A DNA stretch of 27,283 bases from a virus, in the IMG/VR virus record IMGVR_UViG_3300025949_000492, positions 1-27,283 of that record; one strand, written 5' to 3'. Below the pieces are notes generated by a model that had not been told where the DNA came from, ran no database searches, and saw only the letters and a program-made list of their open reading frames with translations. The translations under genes were made by a program, and so were the position numbers. Each line of letters opens with the position of its first letter. The first letter of the stretch is position 1. Below, in pieces: positions 1 to 5,910 of the stretch.

Positions 1-6
1 GCTGAA

Positions 7-1092
7 ATGGATTGGACACGCTTTTTAGAAGAAAATAACATCCACTATGTCACCAGAGGCCCGAATACCAAACGTGGCGAAGTGTCCATTCAGTGCCCCA
101 TGTGTGGCGCTGACGACCCATCTGAGCATCTTGGCATCAACCTAAAAACCGGGAAATGGGGTTGTCACCGCGACTCAGGTCACCGTGGCAAAGCCCCCCG
201 TACCCTGATTAAAGCCCTATTGGGCTGCTCCAGCCCTCAGGCTGGCTCCATAGTCAAGCAATACAGCCACAGCGACCCTGACACGTTGGAGGCGGCACTG
301 GCGGTGCTTGAGGCTGACGCCAATGGGAACGTTGCTCATGAGGAGGACGTTGCGCGCAAGGCCAAGCATCAGGCGCTGGGCCCTCAGTTCGATGATTTTT
401 ACCACATCAAGTCACGTGGCATCACCAAACGCTTCTTCACCTATTTGATGGAGCGCGGCTATGATGACCCTCAGGAAATAATCAAGCGCTACGAACTGCG
501 CTGCGCCATGACTGGCCGATACAAGGATAGGATCATCATACCTGTCAGGCACAGCGGTGAACTGATGGGCTGGACCAGCCGAGCCATTGGCAACCCCAAG
601 AACGCGCCGCGTTACTTGGCATCCTCAGATGAGGTAAAGGTCACGGTATTCAACTATGACCAGATTAAAGAGGGCGGTGAGCGCCTGTTCATTGTTGAGG
701 GCCCGTTTGACGCCATCAAAATGGATTCATTTGGTGTGGGTGACATGGACGGCGATGACGTTAATTATAGAGCTACCTGCACCTTTGGCACATCACCCAC
801 CATCAGCCAATTGGCCCTTCTCAGGAACTTGACTAAACGATATAATAAAACATTCGTTCTGTTTGACAAAGGTGCTGACGGCCCCGCCAACACACTGGCT
901 GAGTGGGTCGGTGCAGACATGGCATATCTTCCCTCTGATTTTGATGACCCCGGTGAATTAGGATATGACGAGCTTAATTTGCTTGCTGGGAAGACATACA
1001 ATGGTGTTTTAAACATCTGGCGAAATTATGAAAAATTGCAGTTGCAACAATGGAACATGATTTGGTCTGATAGTCGCAAAAAGCGGCGCTAG
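7..1092 (+). CDS. DNA primase (zinc-finger plus TOPRIM)
   Basis: The 361-aa product looks like a phage DnaG-type primase, which makes RNA primers for replication. The N-terminus has a CHC2-like zinc-binding region: C-P-M-C near residues 30-33 and a G-C-H pair near residue 53. A TOPRIM core follows, with the glutamate motif FIVEGPFDAIK around residues 228-238 and an acidic F-D-K-G-A-D motif around 287-292. No helicase domain follows, so a separate helicase would have to lie outside the window. The ATG is six bases from the window edge, so its ribosome site cannot be judged. It heads the rightward array and stops with TAG. The primase call is firm from the motifs; whether it also binds a particular helicase cannot be seen. 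Confidence 0.85.
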   Translation: MDWTRFLEENNIHYVTRGPNTKRGEVSIQCPMCGADDPSEHLGINLKTGKWGCHRDSGHRGKAPRTLIKALLGCSSPQAGSIVKQYSHSDPDTLEAALAVLEADANGNVAHEEDVARKAKHQALGPQFDDFYHIKSRGITKRFFTYLMERGYDDPQEIIKRYELRCAMTGRYKDRIIIPVRHSGELMGWTSRAIGNPKNAPRYLASSDEVKVTVFNYDQIKEGGERLFIVEGPFDAIKMDSFGVGDMDGDDVNYRATCTFGTSPTISQLALLRNLTKRYNKTFVLFDKGADGPANTLAEWVGADMAYLPSDFDDPGELGYDELNLLAGKTYNGVLNIWRNYEKLQLQQWNMIWSDSRKKRR

Positions 1093-1163
1093 AGGGTATT
1101 GCATCTAAAACAACTCTTTGCCAACTTTGCGCCCCACCATCACCATACTTCCAAGGGGCTCAA

Positions 1164-1715
1164 ATGCAAAAAGTGCATCGTAAGCGTGCCGTCCTGTCTT
1201 GGCGGCCTGAATGGTCAACCCCAATTGAGAAATGGACAGCCTACCAAATCAGCAAAAATCTGTGGCGCTTTGATCGCATGGATGGGCCTGATGACTTGAT
1301 GCAACAGGCCCGAATACTGTTCTGGGAATTAGGTCAGAAGTATCCAACCGTGGAAGATCCACGCCACTTTTTCGCCCTCTACAAAACATCACTATTGCGA
1401 CGCTTCATTGACAAGGCCCGTACCCGGCAGCGGTCAGCAATTGACCACCTTGTCAATGCCGAAGACCTCACTATTGAGGAGGAGGGTGTGCCCTCCAATG
1501 CCGGGCATCTATCATTGATCCTCCAAGAAATGCCAGATGAGCTAAAAACAGTTCTACACGCCTTGACGTCTGGGCGGGTTAGGCGCAGGTTGGATAGACC
1601 ACCGGTTACTTCTACGCGTCAACGGGAAAACCACAACATGCGTCTCAAGCGGCGCTTCTCACTGACCTTGGATGATCCTGTGGGAGAACTCAAGAACTAC
1701 CTTCTCAACATTTAA
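1164..1715 (+). CDS. Possible sigma-factor-like protein
   Basis: This 183-aa protein starts at an ATG with a good ribosome site (AAGGGG, about 6 bases upstream). Residues of roughly 35-90 resemble sigma region 2: an acidic D-D-L-M-Q-Q-A helix, an aromatic stretch, then F-A-L-Y-K-T-S-L-L-R-R-F-I-D-K-A-R ending in basic residues. Phage genomes often carry a small divergent sigma-like protein of this shape. The C-terminal half is basic and arginine-rich and has no clear region 4 helix-turn-helix, so the call is an inference. If correct, it would redirect host RNA polymerase to phage promoters. A longer reading frame at 1099-1299 in another phase has no ribosome site and was not used. A gene for the acidic protein follows 14 bases later. 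Confidence 0.4.
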   Translation: MQKVHRKRAVLSWRPEWSTPIEKWTAYQISKNLWRFDRMDGPDDLMQQARILFWELGQKYPTVEDPRHFFALYKTSLLRRFIDKARTRQRSAIDHLVNAEDLTIEEEGVPSNAGHLSLILQEMPDELKTVLHALTSGRVRRRLDRPPVTSTRQRENHNMRLKRRFSLTLDDPVGELKNYLLNI

Positions 1716-1729
1716 TCCCAGAGGGCACA

Positions 1730-2548
1730 ATGCACGCTATTGAACGTGAACTTATCAAGGTTACTGGCTACAAATCGCGAGCCAAGTTTGATGACCGGCA
1801 GGACTACCTGAGCTCCATCCTCAACGCCGTTGGCAAATTGACAGATGATGATTTCGACAACCTGTCTGACGAAGCAGCGGCTTGGGCCAATGCGGCAGTA
1901 GAAGCCAAGAACTCAAGAAATCAGGAACTGCCTGACTTCGACGAGGTTGATCCTGAAGAAGCTTCTGAGGATGATGAAGCTGAGGAAGACGCTGAGTCTG
2001 AGGACGAGACTGAGGAGGACGCTGATGATGAATCCGCCGAGGATGATTCTGAGGCTGAGGAGGATAGTGAAGACGACGGTGCTGACGGTGCAGCTGATGA
2101 TGGTGCTGATGATGCTGCCGATTCTGATTCCGATGATGGTGTATCCGAGGACGATGAGCCTGAGGAAAAGCCAGCCAAAAAGGCTTCCAAGAAAGCCCCT
2201 GCCAAGAAGGTTGAGGCAAAGCCTGAGAAGGCTCCGGTCAAGAAGCCTGAACGCAGGCCCCCGCCGCGCCGTGGTGCCTCATCTGATGATGATGTGATCC
2301 TTGACAAGTGGGGTTGCATGGAAGGTAGCAAGAACTCACAGGCGCTTGCCCTGTTTGAGAAGGGCGCTACCACCAAGGACGTGAAAGACGCCATTGGCGG
2401 CACCTATTACAACATCCTGAAAAAGATGGTGAAGGACGGCCACAAAATGGACAAGAAGGGTGCAATGATTACCCTTGTCCACAAAGATGCTGTCAACAAA
2501 AAGGCCGCCCCTGCTAAGGCTGCACCTGCCAAAAAGGCCAAGAAGTAG
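1730..2548 (+). CDS. Acidic/lysine-rich polyampholyte protein
   Basis: The 272-aa protein has four visible parts: an ordered N-terminus (about residues 1-62), a run of nearly pure Asp/Glu/Ser/Ala (about 63-145), a Lys/Pro/Ala-rich stretch (about 146-185) and a folded-looking segment (about 186-250) ending in a lysine/alanine tail with A-P-A-K-K repeats. The basic tail resembles histone-H1-like or HU-tail sequence, and the acidic run resembles nucleic-acid mimics, but no family is recognised. The segment around residues 188-245 (K-W-G-C-M-E-G-S then T-T-K-D-V-K-D-A-I-G-G) reads like a small helical DNA-binding fold. AGAGGG just upstream of the ATG supports the start. Its TAG stop abuts and shares a base with the 5' end of the tRNA-like gene. 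Confidence 0.75.
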   Translation: MHAIERELIKVTGYKSRAKFDDRQDYLSSILNAVGKLTDDDFDNLSDEAAAWANAAVEAKNSRNQELPDFDEVDPEEASEDDEAEEDAESEDETEEDADDESAEDDSEAEEDSEDDGADGAADDGADDAADSDSDDGVSEDDEPEEKPAKKASKKAPAKKVEAKPEKAPVKKPERRPPPRRGASSDDDVILDKWGCMEGSKNSQALALFEKGATTKDVKDAIGGTYYNILKKMVKDGHKMDKKGAMITLVHKDAVNKKAAPAKAAPAKKAKK

Positions 2549-2618
2549 TCGGGCCATGGTTGGGCCGCAGGACTTCTAAATCCACGCGGTGGGGGTTCAA
2601 GTCCCCCACCCGACGCCA
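2548..2618 (+). tRNA. tRNA-like gene with irregular anticodon arm
   Basis: The 5' GTCGGG (2548-2553) pairs with CCCGAC (2609-2614), followed by G and an encoded CCA (2616-2618). The T arm is perfect: GGGGG, loop TTCAAGT, CCCCC (2591-2607). The rest is irregular. The seventh acceptor pair is C-A. The D arm is short (TGG, loop TTGGG, CCG). The anticodon stem shows only GGA/TCC around an 8-base loop CTTCTAAA (2573-2580). Depending on which T is position 33, the anticodon would read UCU (Arg) or CUA. At 71 nt it is shorter than usual. It could be a true but odd tRNA, a decayed one, or a tRNA mimic. The amino acid cannot be assigned. Confidence 0.6.
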
Positions 2619-2631
2619 ATAAGGAGGTACC

Positions 2632-2835
2632 ATGACTGAGGAAGTTCTACGTTCAGCAAAGCTGTGCAGGAAGAAACTTCATTTAGTTCATGGTGACAAC
2701 ATCTTGCTCAGTCGTTATCCAGATGGATACACCATTAAAAGATGCAGGGCATGCAATAATGAGCGCATGAAGAACTACATGCGCAGGGTTCGTGACAGGA
2801 AATTGAAAGCAAAGGAGGTAAACAACATGGCTTAG
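2632..2835 (+). CDS. Small zinc-ribbon protein
   Basis: This 67-aa basic protein has a strong ribosome site (AAGGAGG, 2621-2627) five bases before the ATG and starts 13 bases after the tRNA-like CCA end. It carries C-x(4)-H near the N-terminus, then G-D-N, then C-R-A-C around residues 38-41, followed by an Arg/Lys-rich helix. The spacing resembles the zinc-binding leader often found in phage HNH endonucleases, but no HNH catalytic core is present. It shares this layout with the gene at 3448-3672, so the two may be distant paralogues. A nucleic-acid-binding role is an inference from charge and metal motif. Confidence 0.65.
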   Translation: MTEEVLRSAKLCRKKLHLVHGDNILLSRYPDGYTIKRCRACNNERMKNYMRRVRDRKLKAKEVNNMA

Positions 2836-2858
2836 ATTACCACGAGGACCGCCTGAAC

Positions 2859-2893
2859 TGAAGGTTACGCGTACCTTCAACAATTAACCTTCA
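2859..2893 (+). promoter_or_regulatory. Two mutually exclusive leader hairpins
   Basis: TGAAGGT (2859-2865) can pair with ACCTTCA (2873-2879) across a 7-base loop. The same strand extended to TGAAGGTTA (2859-2867) can pair instead with TAACCTTCA (2885-2893), nine perfect pairs. Both use one 5' arm, so only one can form. The second ends at the edge of the purine-rich ribosome site (AGGAAG) for the gene at 2905. There is no U-run, so this is not a standard terminator. A regulatory role is an inference from the overlap. Confidence 0.4.
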
Positions 2894-2904
2894 GGAAGAT
2901 CAAC

Positions 2905-3384
2905 ATGAGATCACATCTACAGATAAAAGTTTTCTCGCTGACTGCCGAAATGACGTACATCAGGCGTCAAGAGGAAAAATGGAAGTCAAGGGCTAGACGT
3001 GCCAGAGAAAAGGGTCGTGACGATAGTTACGCTTTCAAGAATTTCTGGTCACAACGTGGACACCGTACCTTCTTGAAAGGCCAAGCCCGCACTGCGCATC
3101 TTGCTCACGGCTTCCTCAGAGGTCAACCGTATTCAGCTATGGAGCGGATTTGCTATGGGCCCCTCAAGGGATATGGCAGCACCGAGCCCAACTGGGACGC
3201 CGTTTCAACTACGGTTGAACGCTTTACCAAGGACGACACTGACCCTCAGGGCACCATGCAGCGCTTTTCTGAGTGGCTGACTGATGCCAAGGTTTGGTAC
3301 GAGGGTAATGAGAAGCGTATCAAGGAAATGGTGGCCGCACAGGTGGCGGCTGCTACTGCGAAGAGACTAGCCGCCAAGGAATAA
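2905..3384 (+). CDS. Conserved phage hypothetical protein
   Basis: The 159-aa protein is predicted soluble. It has a basic N-terminal helix (about residues 17-45, many Arg/Lys/Glu), a middle segment with H-R-T-F-L-K-G-Q-A-R-T-A-H-L-A-H-G-F and P-Y-S-A-M-E-R (about 52-83), and an alanine-rich C-terminal helix. Proteins with this middle pattern recur in phages of proteobacteria as hypotheticals; I recall no function. A moderate AGGAAG ribosome site precedes the ATG. The dual hairpin just upstream suggests its translation may be controlled. The start is the first ATG in frame and looks right. Confidence 0.6.
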   Translation: MRSHLQIKVFSLTAEMTYIRRQEEKWKSRARRAREKGRDDSYAFKNFWSQRGHRTFLKGQARTAHLAHGFLRGQPYSAMERICYGPLKGYGSTEPNWDAVSTTVERFTKDDTDPQGTMQRFSEWLTDAKVWYEGNEKRIKEMVAAQVAAATAKRLAAKE

Positions 3385-3390
3385 GCCAAA

Positions 3391-3430
3391 TTGGGTGACT
3401 GGCCAGAGTATGGCGTAGCCGGTCACCCAA
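3391..3430. promoter_or_regulatory. Strong imperfect hairpin before a zinc-ribbon gene
   Basis: TTGGGTGAC-T-GGC (3391-3403) pairs with GCC-G-GTCACCCAA (3418-3430): nine pairs, one mismatch and three pairs, with a 14-base loop. No T-run follows on the plus strand, so it is not a clear terminator for rightward transcripts. It ends 17 bases before the ATG at 3448 and contains an in-frame TTG at its first base, which is therefore a poor start. It could shield or stabilise mRNA or bind a protein. Confidence 0.45.
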
Positions 3431-3447
3431 CCCATCTGGTGCATCAC

Positions 3448-3672
3448 ATGAAGCCCCGACAACGACAGACATGCAAATATGGCCACGCCATGACTAGGGG
3501 CAATGTCATCATTTCAAGTAAAGGGAAGCGGCGATGCCGATATTGTTACAACGAATGGTGTCGGCTGCGTTATAAGAACAATCCGGATTACCGTGAGAAA
3601 CGATTAGCACGTTATCACTTGAAGAAATCACCTGAACTCAAGATGACGGATGTAACTGTAACCGACATCTAA
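3448..3672 (+). CDS. Small zinc-ribbon protein (HNH-leader type)
   Basis: The 74-aa basic protein has C-K-Y-G-H near residues 9-13, G-N, then C-R-Y-C around residues 29-32 and an Arg/Lys/Tyr-rich C-terminal helix. This matches the Cys/His zinc leader common in phage HNH homing nucleases, without a visible catalytic HNH. The frame is open up to a TTG at 3391, but that codon lies in a hairpin arm and lacks a ribosome site. The ATG at 3448 sits just before the conserved region, though its own ribosome site (GGTG) is weak. It resembles the gene at 2632. A rho-independent terminator candidate follows four bases after the stop. Confidence 0.6.
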   Translation: MKPRQRQTCKYGHAMTRGNVIISSKGKRRCRYCYNEWCRLRYKNNPDYREKRLARYHLKKSPELKMTDVTVTDI

Positions 3673-3675
3673 AGT

Positions 3676-3704
3676 ACCCAACGTATGTGGGTGTGTTGGG
3701 TTTT
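3676..3704 (+). terminator. Terminator candidate after zinc-ribbon gene
   Basis: ACCCAAC (3676-3682) pairs perfectly with GTTGGGT (3695-3701) across a 12-base loop, followed by TTTA. The U-run is short, so efficiency is uncertain. Its place right after a stop codon and before the solute-binding-protein gene fits a terminator. Confidence 0.5.
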
Positions 3705-3740
3705 ACCATTGACACCCTTTAACTGGAGCAGCGTACCCCA

Positions 3741-4733
3741 ATGAAGAAGCTTTTATTGACCACGACTGCCTTGTTGGCCCTTACTGTGGGCGCTCAAGCG
3801 CAGAAATCCATCATGACAGGAGGTGAAAAAGGAGCGTACAACAGCACCTTTTGTCCGCCACTGCCAGCTGTCCTCGGGCAGTCAATGTTCCAAGGCTACC
3901 ACTGCACTCCGTCAGATGGCACTTTGGCGAACATTGCCGGAGTGCTTGCCCGACCAACCAACATCGGGTTTGTTCAACTTGATGTATTGGCGCGCGAGAT
4001 CGCCAACAAACCGGAACTGGCTAAGCAGGTTACTGTCATCAGGCAGGATATCGCCTGTGAGGGCCTGTGGATGGTCACCAAGAACGACAAGCTGAAGAAC
4101 TACGGTGACGTGCTTGGCTATGCCCGGCGCATTCCGTTTGTGCTACCGGCCCAAACCAGCGGCAGCGCGGCCAGCTTCAGTTTCCTGCAATCCATCGACC
4201 CTGATGGCTTGGGCCGTGCCCCGGCTCGCAACATCAAGTACGTGCAGGATTCCACCACGGTCATCAATACCGTGGCCGCCAGCACGGACAACAGCGTCGG
4301 CTTCTTTGTGCAGTTTGCCGACCCTGAGAATGCCAATATCCGGTTGATGGTGGAAAAAGGACTGACGGTTATCCCGGTGGTGAGCCGTGAGATTGCCAAT
4401 GCCAAGGTTGGTGAGAACCAGCTTTACAATGTGCAGAGCTTTGGCCTCAAGGCTGGTGGCATCTTTGTCAGCGGCGATGAGCGCGTCACCGCCTGCACCC
4501 CGGTGGCGGTTATCACTGGCAACCCTGAAGCAGCGAAGGACAACAACGCTCGTGATGATCAGAACGACCTGATCAAGGCGGTCCGTGACGTGCCTTCCTC
4601 AGCACTGCTTCCGCAGGACTCGCGGCTTGCGAACCTGCTGAAGTCGGTCAAGAAGGTTGGTGGCTCAGCACTCAATGAGATGCTGGCTGCGACTGACAAG
4701 TTCAAGAAGGCTGCTGAGTCCATGGCCAACTAA
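3741..4733 (+). CDS. Exported TAXI-type solute-binding protein
   Basis: The 330-aa product starts with a textbook signal peptide: two lysines, a hydrophobic core to about residue 18, and an A-Q-A cleavage site near residue 20. The mature protein begins with T-G-G-E-K-G-A-Y (residues 26-33), followed near residues 58-85 by T-P-S-D-G-T and N-I-G-F-V-Q-L-D-V-L-A. These mirror the T-G-G-x-x-G-x-Y and V-Q-S-D motifs of TAXI-family TRAP transporter binding proteins. The expected role is periplasmic capture of a small organic acid or amino acid. No TRAP membrane components are nearby, so any uptake would need a host transporter. It has a GGAG ribosome site and is bracketed by terminator-like hairpins. 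Paired cysteines (C38/C56, for example) suggest a disulfide-bonded exported protein. The ligand is unknown. Confidence 0.7.
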   Translation: MKKLLLTTTALLALTVGAQAQKSIMTGGEKGAYNSTFCPPLPAVLGQSMFQGYHCTPSDGTLANIAGVLARPTNIGFVQLDVLAREIANKPELAKQVTVIRQDIACEGLWMVTKNDKLKNYGDVLGYARRIPFVLPAQTSGSAASFSFLQSIDPDGLGRAPARNIKYVQDSTTVINTVAASTDNSVGFFVQFADPENANIRLMVEKGLTVIPVVSREIANAKVGENQLYNVQSFGLKAGGIFVSGDERVTACTPVAVITGNPEAAKDNNARDDQNDLIKAVRDVPSSALLPQDSRLANLLKSVKKVGGSALNEMLAATDKFKKAAESMAN

Positions 4734-4735
4734 CC

Positions 4736-4816
4736 CTTGCGAGGGCTCATAACCCAACCGCAAGATAGGACGTGAGACCAGTTTATTCTAGATCGGCGCT
4801 GGTTCTCACGTCCGCC
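4736..4816 (+). terminator. Tandem hairpins, likely terminator
   Basis: Two hairpins follow the solute-binding-protein gene. The first pairs CTTGCG (4736-4741) with CGCAAG (4759-4764), with an inner GGG/CCC. The second is long: ACGTGAGA-CCAG (4770-4781) pairs with CTGG-TTCTCACGT (4799-4811) with one bulged base and a 17-base loop. CCGCCCCTTTT follows. The second has terminator shape, although the T-run is displaced by seven bases. Confidence 0.5.
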
Positions 4817-4834
4817 CCTTTTCTGGAGGTTTTC

Positions 4835-5086
4835 ATGGAATTAACTGGTTTTGTGGTAGTATGCACCATTGTTATGGCTCCAGCATGGTCGCAGTACCAA
4901 ACCACATTGGTGATGACAAGAAGTCAGGGAGCATGTCACAAATATTCGAATGATCACAATGGCCGTGGCATGGTAGCTTATTCGCGCCCTCTTGAGTTAC
5001 CAAGAGATGTCCGAAAATTCACTGAATTGTGTGGCCCTAAGGGCGCTGATTGTATCAACGCCATCCCGGCAGGAGATGACAAATGA
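4835..5086 (+). CDS. Small exported or membrane-anchored protein
   Basis: The ATG at 4835 has a strong GGAGG ribosome site and gives 83 aa. The frame stays open up to a GTG at 4772, but that start lies in the terminator hairpin and is unlikely. Residues 1-20 are hydrophobic, with a possible cleavage near W-S-Q; the rest is polar, with three cysteines (near residues 34, 66 and 72). I do not recognise the family. It overlaps the next membrane-protein gene by ATGA, implying translational coupling and perhaps a shared envelope role. Confidence 0.6.
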   Translation: MELTGFVVVCTIVMAPAWSQYQTTLVMTRSQGACHKYSNDHNGRGMVAYSRPLELPRDVRKFTELCGPKGADCINAIPAGDDK

Positions 5087-5502
5087 ATCGTTTGGCTAAT
5101 ATTCCCATCAAGGTTTGGTATCTGTTCTCGGTAGTGTACTGCTACATGCTTTGGAACCCGTATTACTCCTTGTGGTCATTTGTGCAGGGCGCGGCGGACC
5201 CAGCCCTCAAGGCCATTGCAATTATCTTGGCCGTCATCATTGCCGCCCTCTACCTCATTGAGGGGCACCGCAGCATGAACGTGGTCGGCATTGTGCTGTT
5301 CCTGAGCCTCACAGGCGCTGTCATGTGGCTGGCGTTCAATCACGGGGCCCGCTTCAACTATGCTGAGCTCTGGGGCCAGTGGGTTGTAGGGGCTTTCATG
5401 ACGCTTGCCCTGCAAGGTGGCCGTATCTACAGGTCCATGACAGGCCGCGTGCCGGTCACCGGAACCGTGGAACACGACACAGCTGGGCACCACCATGGCT
5501 AG
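5083..5502 (+). CDS. DUF6524-like four-helix membrane protein
   Basis: The 139-aa protein shows four hydrophobic segments, near residues 10-30, 42-60, 66-86 and 98-116. The first carries W-N-P-Y-Y-S-L-W-S-F, close to the N-P-x-x-Y-S motif I associate with DUF6524 inner-membrane proteins of proteobacteria. The tail is cytosolic or periplasmic and histidine-rich (H-H-H-G). The function of that family is not known to me. It overlaps its neighbours on both sides (ATGA upstream, 8 bases downstream), so it belongs to the same operon. Phage copies could be captured host genes. Confidence 0.6.
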   Translation: MNRLANIPIKVWYLFSVVYCYMLWNPYYSLWSFVQGAADPALKAIAIILAVIIAALYLIEGHRSMNVVGIVLFLSLTGAVMWLAFNHGARFNYAELWGQWVVGAFMTLALQGGRIYRSMTGRVPVTGTVEHDTAGHHHG

Positions 5503-5764
5503 AGGGGCCACTTACGCTGGCCTCTCACACCAAGAGATGGTGGATAAGAAGCGCAAAAATCGAATGGATAAGATTGATGCGTTTGATCCTGCAACTCGAT
5601 CATTGATACACGAATACGGCATGCCGGTAGTAGAGTGCCTGCATGCTGTTGGCGTCACGAAACCAAAACATGTGCGTCACGTAGTTGAAACTATCTTGAA
5701 TGAGTTCAGCCCTACACGTGGGTCGTATTCAAGACAGGGTATCCGGACAGAGGTTGATGAATGA
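5495..5764 (+). CDS. Conserved phage hypothetical protein, soluble
   Basis: The 89-aa protein has no membrane segment. The conserved-looking core is H-E-Y-G-M-P-V-V then K-H-V-R-H-V-V-E-T-I-L-N-E-F-S-P-T-R-G-S-Y-S (about residues 39-78). I recall the same ending in small proteins of rhizobial and other alphaproteobacterial phages, without an assigned function. It overlaps the membrane gene before it by 8 bases and the 49-aa gene after it by ATGA. Confidence 0.6.
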   Translation: MARGATYAGLSHQEMVDKKRKNRMDKIDAFDPATRSLIHEYGMPVVECLHAVGVTKPKHVRHVVETILNEFSPTRGSYSRQGIRTEVDE

Positions 5765-5910
5765 GACATTTCATTGAATTTTACAGTACAAAAGAAGCTT
5801 GGCTATCCATCTGGAATGAGATAGCTACTCCAACCGGGTTGATTGCATTTGCACTGGGCATGATGTTCGCCTCAACGCTGATGATGATCGGCAGACTATT
5901 GGAGAAATAA
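5761..5910 (+). CDS. 49-aa single-span membrane protein
   Basis: This short gene lies exactly between two larger ones: its ATG overlaps the previous TGA, and its TAA abuts the GTG of the methyltransferase gene. The product has a soluble, aromatic N-terminus (F-I-E-F-Y-S-T) and one clear transmembrane helix from about residue 25 to 43 (G-L-I-A-F-A-L-G-M-M-F-A-S-T-L-M-M-I-G). Three charged residues follow. The family is unknown. The exact fit into the operon joint supports a real gene. Confidence 0.6.
   Translation: MRHFIEFYSTKEAWLSIWNEIATPTGLIAFALGMMFASTLMMIGRLLEK

Noticed and set aside
1099-1299. Plus-strand 66-aa ORF overlapping the sigma-like gene
   Set aside because: It starts without a ribosome site and is displaced by the well-supported frame from ATG 1164.
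1921-2403. Minus-strand 160-aa serine-rich ORF
   Set aside because: It is the antisense shadow of the Asp/Glu/Lys-rich gene; repetitive codons keep the opposite strand open. It has no independent ribosome site or neighbours on that strand.
2576-2578. tRNA-like loop read as CUA, an amber suppressor
   Set aside because: TAG is used as an ordinary stop here (primase and the acidic gene, for example), and the loop equally reads UCU, so recoding is not supported.
3709-3714. Perfect TTGACA (-35-like) before the solute-binding-protein gene
   Set aside because: No TATAAT-like -10 lies 15-19 bases downstream, and a start from it would fall at or past the ATG at 3741, leaving no leader or ribosome site.
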